From: Pyrolobus sp964613695
GTDB taxonomy: Archaea; Thermoproteota; Thermoprotei_A; Sulfolobales; Pyrodictiaceae
Direction: 5' to 3'
DNA: 16,955 bases
Assembly (NCBI GenBank): GCA_964613695.1
Contig: CAZTIR010000029.1
Location: 1 to 16,955, forward strand
Below the pieces are notes generated by a model, which worked only from the letters and a program-made list of their open reading frames with translations, was not told the origin of the DNA and did no database searches. The position numbers were made by a program, and so were the translations under genes. Positions 1 through 5,312 of the stretch are shown one piece after another. Every line of letters begins with the position of its first letter. The first letter of the stretch is position 1.

Positions 1-21
1 ATTTTAAGCCCATGAAATATT

Positions 22-31
22 TACTTAAAAA
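22..31 (+). promoter_or_regulatory. possible TATA box in AT-rich left edge
   Basis: The first 50 bases are strikingly AT-rich for this window and contain a TATA-like stretch (TACTTAAAAA). It would place a transcription start near position 50 on the plus strand. No convincing protein follows, so if it is real it would drive a non-coding transcript through the hairpin at 151-206. A small palindrome (CCGTACGG) lies just after it. Confidence 0.25.
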
Positions 32-150
32 GCTTCCGTACGGCACCGTCTTTGCAAGACTGTTCATCCAGGATCATGGACTTAGGCGCGTCTAGCGGCG
101 CGGCAGCGCACCCCCTCATCTTATTACGCGGCTTCGCGTGGCATCGTGCC

Positions 151-206
151 CGCGGGGTTGAGGAGAAGCCCTGGTTTCCGACGCTAGGGCGGGTGAGGTG
201 TTCAGC
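151..206 (+). mobile_element. possible IS200/IS605 right-end / omega-RNA-like hairpin remnant
   Basis: A G+A-rich lead (GAGGAGAAGCC) enters a 7-bp stem (168-174 pairing with 184-190, one G-U pair, 9-base loop) and continues as GGGTGAGGTGTTCAGC. This resembles the 3' end of archaeal IS200/IS605 elements, where TnpB's omega RNA ends in such a hairpin before the cleavage site. No tnpA or tnpB is present in the window. The rest of 1-236 shows no supported gene. It could equally be a solo remnant, a small RNA or a chance hairpin. The resemblance is from memory of the pattern, not from an alignment. Confidence 0.28.
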
Positions 207-236
207 GGCGGCCGACCCTCCTAGCGATGCTGAATC

Positions 237-596
237 CTAGCCAGGCTGAGCCCCGTGATGAGTGGACCCGCGCTTAGCCGCGAAGAGCCCATAATCGTCT
301 ACTATCACGACTGCTTCCCTGAGCGCGGTCCTCCAGCTAGGCTTCTCTAGCATCACTCTAGCCTCCTCCGGCGTCCATGTTATGGGCTCGAGCGCCTCTA
401 GGCCGTTGGGCGGCTCGGGTAGGAGCCTCCACCTCTCAAGGAACCTGACGCCCCTGAACGCGTCCGAGACTATAAGCGCGTCTATGTCGCTCCATTGGTT
501 GAAGTCTCCTCTCGCATAGCTCCCGAAGAGTACTAGCGTAATCCTGCCCAGCCTCTCCCGTAGCTGCTCGGCGTACCTCCTAAGAGCCTCTATCAC
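237..596 (-). CDS. MNT-type nucleotidyltransferase, partner of HEPN protein
   Basis: This is a minimal nucleotidyltransferase (DNA polymerase beta superfamily). The signature is clear: GSYARGD then SDID, with G25-S26 and the metal-binding pair D37/D39 in this numbering, and a later acidic strand (VIVDD). In the family, such proteins act as antitoxins to HEPN partners, in known cases by AMPylating them; that is family knowledge, not shown here. The start is chosen at GTG 596, giving 119 residues and a 17-base overlap with the upstream HEPN gene, matching the geometry of the second pair at 2052-2790. A longer form from TTG 653 (138 residues) would overlap HEPN by 74 bases and add an Arg/Glu-rich extension. 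The pair is probably co-transcribed and translationally coupled. Confidence 0.85.
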   Translation of the reverse strand: MIEALRRYAEQLRERLGRITLVLFGSYARGDFNQWSDIDALIVSDAFRGVRFLERWRLLPEPPNGLEALEPITWTPEEARVMLEKPSWRTALREAVVIVDDYGLFAAKRGSTHHGAQPG

Positions 597-1035
597 CCTC
601 TCCCGCTCCCTCCTCCTCTCCTCTAGAACGGAGCCGGGATGCACAAGCCTCAACCCACTCTATTATCCGCCTTGCACACTCTTTAGCAGCCTCCGCCTCC
701 TCGCGGGTATAGTGCTCCCAGGGCGCGCCCTCGGGGAACGCGTCGGGGTAGCGCGGCGGTATGTACATCTTGTCCAGGAGAGAGGCGCAGAGCCTAACCT
801 CCCTCCCCGGCTCGGCGCTGCACACGCTCGCTGCCGTCGAGAGAAGCTTGGATATATCATGGCCGAATGCGGGGCGCCCCACCAGGTGTAGGAGGGCTTT
901 GAGGGCTAGTTCCGCGGCTTGGTGCGCCTTGAAGCAGGCCCAGGAGTAACCCCCGTACCTTATATCAGCGTCTATGAGCTCATAGGTCTTGGTGGCTTGG
1001 CTCATCCACCTCTCATACTCCCTCCAGTCTAGCAC
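580..1035 (-). CDS. HEPN domain protein (toxin-like partner of MNT)
   Basis: This 151-residue mostly helical protein shows PF05168-type HEPN features: WACFKAHQAAELALKALL at about residues 32-49, the GHDISKLL segment near 58-65, and the conserved YPDAFPEG...HYT block near 96-110 followed by a final helix. HEPN proteins are often RNases controlled by a neighbouring MNT protein. The canonical Rx4-6H motif at the start of the last helix (RNxxxH type) is not evident; only RPAFGH in the middle has that spacing. Whether it is a nuclease is therefore open. It starts with GTG, precedes and overlaps the MNT gene, and is divergent from the acetyltransferase gene with only 33 bases between, where I see no clear TATA box. 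The C-terminus is Glu/Gly/Arg-rich. Confidence 0.85.
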   Translation of the reverse strand: MLDWREYERWMSQATKTYELIDADIRYGGYSWACFKAHQAAELALKALLHLVGRPAFGHDISKLLSTAASVCSAEPGREVRLCASLLDKMYIPPRYPDAFPEGAPWEHYTREEAEAAKECARRIIEWVEACASRLRSRGEEEGAGEGDRGS

Positions 1036-1068
1036 CCCGGCGTCCCACCCCGCGGCGGTGCAGGAGTC

Positions 1069-2010
1069 TTGAGGGTTGAGGTGCGCGAGGTGGATAGGGA
1101 CGCACTGCTCCGGGATGAGGGTCTACTCCGCAGCATATACTCTATACTCGCTGTCGCCCACTACCGCACCTCCCCCAACGACCTCCAGATGATACTGGAG
1201 GCTCCTGGCCACAGGCTACTAGCGGCTTACGTCGACGGCCTCGTGGCGGGGGCGTTGGATGCTGTGCTCGAGCCTAGGGGTGGCTCCCGCGGCCGTGGGG
1301 TAATCCCGGATATCTTCGAGCGCATGGGGTGGGGGGACCCGGGGCCCGGGTACAGGGTTGTCAGGATAGCTGTAGCTCCCTGCCTCCAGAGGCGTGGGAT
1401 CGGCCGCTCAATGGTTAATCGTCTAGAGGAGCTGGCTAGGAGCATGGGGCTGGGCTGGGTTGGAGCGTCGTTCGGCCACTATGAGCCCCTCGGCTTCTGG
1501 CTCCGCCTCGGCTATGTACCGGTCCACGTATCTCCCCGTTTCAACCCAGCGACCGGGGAGAAGAACATAGTGGTGTTCAAGGCTCTCGAGGGGGAGAGGG
1601 AGAGGCTCGCGAGGCTAGCGTCCTGCAGCCTCCTCAAGCGCCTCGTGTACAGCGGCTCCAGCGTCTACCGCGATATGCCAGCGGAGGTGGTGGCGGAGCT
1701 GCTCAGGGGGATACCATGCTGGTGTGGGCTAGAATCCGTGCTCGACGAGGAGGACTCGAGGAGGCTAAGACTCTTCCTCGAGGGTAGACTCGCCTACGAG
1801 AGCGTGCACGACACGCTACTCCGCCTCTTCCCGGTGTTGCACTCGGGCTGCATCTACCACAGGCTGGGCCCCCGCGAGGCCACGCTACTAGCACTCCTCG
1901 TGGTGCAGGGTAAGCCGGTGTACGAGGCCGAGAGGCTCCTGGGGCTCGAGCCGCGCGAGGCAGAGGAGGTGCTGAGGAGGGTCTACGGTGGGGCTCAGGC
2001 TTCGGGATAG
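1069..2010 (+). CDS. TmcA-like GNAT acetyltransferase lacking the helicase module
   Basis: The 313-residue product aligns in pattern with the C-terminal half of archaeal TmcA, which makes N4-acetylcytidine in tRNA. Recognisable pieces are HYRTSPNDLQMILEAP (31-46), GVIPDIFERM (77-86), RVVRIAVAP (96-104) and the acetyl-CoA loop QRRGIG (107-112). These are followed by GWVGASFG (129-136), FWLRLGYVPVHVSPRFNP (143-160) and a helical tail domain (about 180-305). Full TmcA is about 670-850 residues, with DUF1726 and an ATP-dependent helicase domain before this part; neither is here, and the sequence upstream is an antisense HEPN gene. It may be a free-standing acetyltransferase, a split partner, or a paralogue with another substrate. 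The start is TTG 1069, with a GTG at 1081 as an alternative. It sits between two HEPN/MNT pairs. Confidence 0.82.
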   Translation: MRVEVREVDRDALLRDEGLLRSIYSILAVAHYRTSPNDLQMILEAPGHRLLAAYVDGLVAGALDAVLEPRGGSRGRGVIPDIFERMGWGDPGPGYRVVRIAVAPCLQRRGIGRSMVNRLEELARSMGLGWVGASFGHYEPLGFWLRLGYVPVHVSPRFNPATGEKNIVVFKALEGERERLARLASCSLLKRLVYSGSSVYRDMPAEVVAELLRGIPCWCGLESVLDEEDSRRLRLFLEGRLAYESVHDTLLRLFPVLHSGCIYHRLGPREATLLALLVVQGKPVYEAERLLGLEPREAEEVLRRVYGGAQASG

Positions 2011-2051
2011 TCCTCACCGCGTCGGCAATCCTGGCCCTCATCACAGCCCCG

Positions 2052-2405
2052 CTACGCGAGCCTAACCACGCGCCTCGAGAGGATCTTGTAGCGCTCAAAG
2101 CCCCTGGGTCCGACCACGTGCAGGTCTACCGGGTAGTCGAGGGGGAGGCCTAGGCGGAAAGCCTCCCTCATTATCGAGAGCTTCGCCTCGACCCTCTCAC
2201 GGGGGCTAGGCTCCCAGGGCAGCACGACAACCACGTCAACGTCGCTAACCGCGGTTAACCGGCCCTCAGCCGCACCCCCCACCACGTACACCTCCGCGCC
2301 GGGGTAGAGGCTCTTAGCCGCCCTCGCCACTATCTCAGCCATCCTCCTCCACGTGGAGACCAGTTCGAAGTACCACTTGGCCATCATGAGGTCAAGTTTG
2401 TCCAC
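2052..2405 (-). CDS. MNT-type nucleotidyltransferase, second HEPN partner
   Basis: A second minimal nucleotidyltransferase, 117 residues. The nucleotide-binding turn is VVGGAAEG instead of the usual GSxARG, but the metal-binding SDVD (D55, D57) followed by VVVVLP is intact, and a third acidic strand (PVDLHVV) is present. The start is GTG 2405 (a TTG sits directly before it at 2408), because GGAGAGG lies seven bases upstream. ATGs at 2387 and 2384 would drop the first residues and lack a ribosome site. It overlaps the upstream HEPN gene by 14 bases, so coupled translation is likely. By family it would be the antitoxin or modifying partner of that HEPN protein. It differs clearly from the MNT protein at 237-596, so the two pairs are not a recent duplication. 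Confidence 0.8.
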   Translation of the reverse strand: MDKLDLMMAKWYFELVSTWRRMAEIVARAAKSLYPGAEVYVVGGAAEGRLTAVSDVDVVVVLPWEPSPRERVEAKLSIMREAFRLGLPLDYPVDLHVVGPRGFERYKILSRRVVRLA

Positions 2406-2790
2406 CAAACAGCCTCTCCACTAGAGCTACGAGTCTCCTAGCAACCTCTAACCCCTTCTCAGCCTCGCCCCGCGTATACCCGGGCAGCGAGTACCGCCCC
2501 TGCGTATAAGCATCCTCGAGGAGCACGAGCCCCTCCCGCTGCTCGGCCAGCAGCCTCCTAACCTCCCGTGCCTCGTTGACCCTCCCAGCCTCCTCGAGGA
2601 GAGAGGCCAGGTAGCCCAGCAGGCGACGGAGGCTGTGACCCCGTGGTATACGGGCTAGTAGCCTCGCGTACACCGCCTTAACGGCGAGCTGCGCGGCTTG
2701 CTCGGCGAGCGAGAGGGCTAGGTCATACTCGCCCCTCTCTACGAGCCCCTCTACAACCTCGAGGAGCACGCGAGACCGGTGCAGTAGCAC
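2392..2790 (-). CDS. HEPN domain protein, probable 5' frameshift
   Basis: A HEPN protein of 132 residues from GTG 2790. Typical features are a first helix (RSRVLLEVVEGLVERGEYDL), then LAEQAAQLAVKAVYARLL, RGHSLRRLLGYL, and a last helix after RYSLPGYTRGEAEKG. A canonical Rx4-6H RNase motif is not evident at the last helix. The visible start seems too late. Upstream, in the same frame, codons read GELYR directly before the GTG, as in homologues, but a TGA blocks this frame. Another frame supplies an ATG at 2815 (MAER, preceded by GGTGAGG) or GTG at 2872. The two would join perfectly if one G of the GGGG run at 2802-2805 were removed. The gene could thus be 5'-frameshifted, or simply use GTG 2790. 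It overlaps the downstream MNT gene. Confidence 0.75.
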   Translation of the reverse strand: MLLHRSRVLLEVVEGLVERGEYDLALSLAEQAAQLAVKAVYARLLARIPRGHSLRRLLGYLASLLEEAGRVNEAREVRRLLAEQREGLVLLEDAYTQGRYSLPGYTRGEAEKGLEVARRLVALVERLFGGQT

Positions 2791-2890
2791 CCTGTAGAGC
2801 TCCCCGCTCAGCCATCCTCACCACGCTAGCGTCTCCCCGTCCCAGCTCTGCTATGAGAGCCTCGGCCTCCACCTCCTCAACTAGAGCCAG

Positions 2891-2901
2891 GTTAATAGTA
2901 G
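2891..2901 (-). promoter_or_regulatory. TATA-like box for the second HEPN/MNT pair
   Basis: On the minus strand this reads CTACTATTAAC, one of the few AT-rich spots in the area. A start about 25 bases downstream falls near 2867-2870, next to a GTG at 2872 that is in frame with the ATG at 2815. This supports the idea that the HEPN reading frame originally began upstream of 2790. Confidence 0.35.
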
Positions 2902-2910
2902 AGTGCGCGT

Positions 2911-2919
2911 CTCTTAAGC
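2911..2919 (+). promoter_or_regulatory. TATA-like box for the KH-domain gene
   Basis: CTCTTAAGC on the plus strand lies about 25 bases upstream of tandem GTG codons at 2937 and 2940. That spacing would give a leaderless mRNA, common in crenarchaea. The box is back to back with the minus-strand box at 2891-2901, so the two transcription units diverge from a compact region. Confidence 0.35.
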
Positions 2920-2936
2920 CGAGTGGACTGCTCCTG

Positions 2937-3557
2937 GTGGTGGCGTTGGAGCAGCCAAGGTTCCGTGACGCCCATGTTGGTATACCGCATCTGCGCCTCT
3001 ATGAGAGGGTTCCGCTCGAGAGGATCGGGGTGTTGATAGGGGAGGGTGGGAAGGTCAAGGAGGAGGTTATGAGGAGGACTAGGACTAGGATAACGGTTGA
3101 CAGCAAGAACGGCACGGTCGTAATCGAGCCGGAGTCGCCCGACGTGCCGCCGATGATGGTGATGAAGGCTCGTGACTTTGTCAGGGCTATCGCCTACGGG
3201 TTCAGCCCGGAGAGGGCAATGAGGGTTCTTGACGAGGACCAGGTGCTGATAGTGATTGATCTCAAGCAGTATGTTGGCGACGCGCCGAACCACCTCCAGA
3301 GGATCAAGGGGAGGATTATCGGGGAGCAGGGTAGGGCGAGGAGGACCATAGAGGAGATGACGGGGACCTACATATCAGTGTACGGCACCTACGTGGCTAT
3401 AATAGGGGACTATGAGTCGGCCCAGCTGGCTCGTCAAGCTGTAGAGATGTTGATAGAGGGTAGGCAGCATAGCACCGTCTACAGGTTCCTCGAGCGCGAG
3501 ATATGGAAGCTGAAGAGGAGCCGCATGACCCAGCTCTGGTACAAGGAGCCCATCTAG
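2937..3557 (+). CDS. KH-domain rRNA-processing protein, Dim2/Pno1-like
   Basis: A 206-residue protein with two KH domains. The first has GVLIGEGGKVKEEV (about residues 31-44), and the second has RIIGEQGRARRTIEEMTG (126-143) with a classical GxxG loop. The tail includes HSTVYRFLE. This order and length fit archaeal Dim2/Pno1, which binds near the 3' end of pre-16S rRNA during small-subunit maturation and works with the nuclease Nob1. The start is placed at tandem GTG 2937/2940, 25 bases after a TATA-like box. An in-frame ATG at 2853 would add 28 residues of low-complexity sequence that does not fit the family and is antisense to the HEPN 5' region. The usual crenarchaeal neighbours, aIF1A and RIO kinase, are not upstream. 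The ATPase gene follows after 46 bases and may be co-transcribed. Confidence 0.9.
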   Translation: MVALEQPRFRDAHVGIPHLRLYERVPLERIGVLIGEGGKVKEEVMRRTRTRITVDSKNGTVVIEPESPDVPPMMVMKARDFVRAIAYGFSPERAMRVLDEDQVLIVIDLKQYVGDAPNHLQRIKGRIIGEQGRARRTIEEMTGTYISVYGTYVAIIGDYESAQLARQAVEMLIEGRQHSTVYRFLEREIWKLKRSRMTQLWYKEPI

Positions 3558-3603
3558 GCGAACACCTAACCCTCCTCCTCTCTACCCCCGAGAGGCGTGG
3601 GGG

Positions 3604-4530
3604 ATGGGGAGTACACTAGAGGCTGAGGCGGGTGCTGAGAGTCCGGCGCACCGACCCCTCGTCTACAGCGTCTGGGGCAAGGGCGGTGTAGGGAAATCAA
3701 CGATAGCCTCTGCCCTCGCCCTCCTCCTCTCGCGTAGAGGGCTCCGCACTGCACTAGTCTCGACGGACCCGTTTCCCAGCATAGTAGAGGTGCTCGGGGG
3801 AGGGGAGCCCGGCGAGTGGAGCAGAGTGTGCGGGATAGACGTTCTCGTGGTGACGGAGGAGCTCGCGGCTAGAGAGTGGAGGAGGGAGCTAGGAGACCAG
3901 GTCTACCAGCTATTCTCCACGCTCTTCGACGTGGACCGCGAGACCCTCCTAGAGTACCTCTCCCAGGCCCCCTGGGTCCTCGAGCAGTACTACATCCTCA
4001 TAGTCGCGAGGGCCTCGAGGAGCTACGACGCGGTGGTCTGGGACACGGCGGGTGCGGGTGGAGGCATCCTGATGCTACACCTCGAGGAGAAGCTCTACCG
4101 CCACCTCCGCCTAGCCCCCAGGATATACTCTAAGCTGAGGCTCAGAGGGGGCGCATCAGTCGACAGGATAGTATCCGAGTGGCTCCGGCTAGCAGAGGAG
4201 GCGCTAGACATCATCCACTCGCCCAGCCACCACCCTCTCCTCGTCGTGGACGTCCTCAGCGGAGTATACCAGCTCCACCTCGCCGAGCAACTGGAGAGGC
4301 TCGGGGTATACCCCAAAACCGTGGTAGTAAACCGCGTCTTGGAGAACGAGACGTGCAACAATCTACAAGCCCTATGCGAGGAGGCACGCCGCGTAGCCAG
4401 AGGGGCCCTCGCACTAGCAGAGAGGCTGGGAGCCGCTGTTGCAACACTGCCTCTCCTAGCGGAGCCGCCTAGGGGTTGCCAGCGCTTAGAACGCTTGGCA
4501 GACTACCTCGAGGCAATGATAACTCAATGA
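3604..4530 (+). CDS. ArsA/Get3-like P-loop ATPase (deviant Walker A)
   Basis: A 308-residue soluble ATPase of the SIMIBI class. The deviant Walker A is GKGGVGKST (25-33) with signature lysine K26. The switch I-like STDPFPS (53-59) corresponds to DPAHS in ArsA/Get3, and the switch II-like DTAGAGGGILML (147-158) corresponds to DTAPTGHTLRLL. A C-terminal strand VVVNRVL with TC(x)6C follows, rather than the CxxC zinc pair of Get3. Family members are anion-pump ATPases, tail-anchored protein targeting factors or ParA-like partitioning proteins; which role applies here cannot be told. The start is ATG 3604, directly after a GGGGG tract that may serve as ribosome site. The 46-base gap from the KH gene has no TATA box but holds a pyrimidine-rich tract and a CCCCC/GGGGG hairpin ending at the start codon. 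Confidence 0.82.
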   Translation: MGSTLEAEAGAESPAHRPLVYSVWGKGGVGKSTIASALALLLSRRGLRTALVSTDPFPSIVEVLGGGEPGEWSRVCGIDVLVVTEELAAREWRRELGDQVYQLFSTLFDVDRETLLEYLSQAPWVLEQYYILIVARASRSYDAVVWDTAGAGGGILMLHLEEKLYRHLRLAPRIYSKLRLRGGASVDRIVSEWLRLAEEALDIIHSPSHHPLLVVDVLSGVYQLHLAEQLERLGVYPKTVVVNRVLENETCNNLQALCEEARRVARGALALAERLGAAVATLPLLAEPPRGCQRLERLADYLEAMITQ

Positions 4531-4576
4531 CTATAACTAACAACATCATCGATAATATTCAAATATGTGAAGCTGT

Positions 4577-4584
4577 ATTTATAC
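4577..4584 (+). promoter_or_regulatory. TATA box upstream of the pilin gene
   Basis: The 4531-4700 gap is unusually AT-rich. ATTTATAC is the best TATA box and predicts a start near 4606, giving a leader of about 95 bases, long for a crenarchaeon. A second candidate, CATATTA near 4644-4650, would give a leader of about 25 bases. The octamer AAGCTGTA occurs twice, around 4570 and 4610, flanking the box. I see no gene in this gap. Confidence 0.45.
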
Positions 4585-4700
4585 TTATCCACGATAATGT
4601 TATGTTTTCAAGCTGTAGGATAGGCGTTTGCAAAACCTCAGATACCGCATATTAGGGCCGAGGCACGGTAAGAACAGTGGATAAGGTGAGGTGTGAGAAG

Positions 4701-5171
4701 ATGAAGACCCGAGCCATAAGCCCCGTGATAGCGACCATAATCATCATCGCAGTGACAATCGCGATCGCTGTTGCAGTAGCTGGCTGGATGATGGGCCTAT
4801 GGACCGGCTTCACCAGCAAGCCAGCGCTCTCGATAAGCCAGGGCACTCTAAACGTTACCGATGGTAACCTAACGCTAATAATAAGGAACGAGGGTCAGGG
4901 CGACGCCCAGCTCTACTCTATAACAGTGGGCAACGTGGAGTGCCTCGTCTCGACGCTGATAAGCAACAATGCTCTCAGCATCAATAGCATTGTAGGCGGT
5001 AAGAGCGGCATTGCTAACAATGTTGCAGTCATTAAGGCCGGTGATACTGTCAGGCTGTCGGCTGTGTGCAACAACTGGGTGAATGTCGCGCCTCCGGGCG
5101 TCACCGTACAAGTAAAGATAACGACCAGCGATGGTAGCGTCTTCACCGGCGCTGTGAGGACCGTGAGCTAA
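4701..5171 (+). CDS. archaeal type IV pilin-like surface protein
   Basis: A 156-residue protein with a class III (prepilin) signal. A short basic leader, MKTRA, is followed by ISPVIATIIIIAVTIAIAVA, the archaeal Pilin_N/DUF1628 pattern. The prepilin peptidase (PibD/EppA) would cut near the TRA/ISP junction, leaving the hydrophobic helix at the N-terminus to form the pilus core. The rest is a Ser/Thr/Asn/Val-rich beta domain (NVTDGNLTLIIRNEGQG) with two cysteines, C81 and C123, that could form a disulfide outside the cell. The start is ATG 4701, with GAGGTG about ten bases upstream; an in-frame GTG at 4677 would make an atypically long charged leader. No pilus ATPase or membrane assembly gene is nearby, so assembly must use a system encoded elsewhere. 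Confidence 0.85.
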   Translation: MKTRAISPVIATIIIIAVTIAIAVAVAGWMMGLWTGFTSKPALSISQGTLNVTDGNLTLIIRNEGQGDAQLYSITVGNVECLVSTLISNNALSINSIVGGKSGIANNVAVIKAGDTVRLSAVCNNWVNVAPPGVTVQVKITTSDGSVFTGAVRTVS

Positions 5172-5178
5172 AGAAAGC

Positions 5179-5195
5179 TTTTTTTTTTTTTTTTT
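5179..5195 (+). terminator. poly-T terminator, 17 consecutive T
   Basis: Seven bases after the pilin stop codon there is an uninterrupted run of 17 T, preceded by AAAGAAAGC. Archaeal RNA polymerase terminates on T-rich tracts without needing a hairpin, so this is a strong terminator for the pilin transcript. Its length is exceptional in this GC-rich window and insulates the HMG-CoA synthase unit. Confidence 0.8.
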
Positions 5196-5206
5196 GAACC
5201 CGGTCT

Positions 5207-5220
5207 TAGACACTTGTCTA
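5207..5220. promoter_or_regulatory. 14-bp inverted repeat, possible operator
   Basis: TAGACA-CT-TGTCTA is a perfect palindrome with 6-base arms and a 2-base spacer. It lies between the pilin terminator and the TATA box of the HMG-CoA synthase gene, about 40 bases upstream of that box. The position suits an upstream activator or other dimeric regulator, but no regulator is identified. Confidence 0.3.
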
Positions 5221-5258
5221 TCCTATCGTCTTTCCCGTGTAGACTCGCCTCCCAGGGG

Positions 5259-5266
5259 TTTTATCC
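5259..5266 (+). promoter_or_regulatory. TATA box for the HMG-CoA synthase gene
   Basis: TTTTATCC stands out in a GC-rich setting 47 bases before the GTG start. It predicts a transcription start around 5285-5290 and a leader of about 25 bases. It would drive both the synthase and the thiolase-like gene. Confidence 0.5.
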
Positions 5267-5312
5267 TAGCGGGGTCTAGTCCTACCGTAGAGGCTCGCGG
5301 GCGTGTAGAGCC

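Noticed and set aside
580..610. RPAFGH in the first HEPN protein and RIPRGH in the second as the HEPN RNase Rx4-6H motif
   Set aside because: These lie in the mid-protein GHD/GHS segment common to the family, not at the last helix where the catalytic motif normally sits, so I do not count them as evidence of nuclease activity.
1989..2054. Alternative plus-strand frame reading FGIVLTASAILALITAPL, like the last membrane helix of a cation/proton antiporter
   Set aside because: It lies mostly within the end of the acetyltransferase gene and a 41-base gap, has no start codon context and is too short to call a remnant; GC-rich frames often yield such hydrophobic runs.
2853..2936. N-terminal extension of the KH protein from ATG 2853
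   Set aside because: The extension is Ser/Arg-rich, unlike the family, lies upstream of the TATA-like box and is antisense to the probable HEPN 5' region; tandem GTG 2937/2940 fits better.
3585..3603. CCCCC/GGGGG hairpin directly before the ATPase start codon as a translational switch
   Set aside because: Only a 5-bp stem, and the G tract is sufficiently explained as a ribosome site; no further support.
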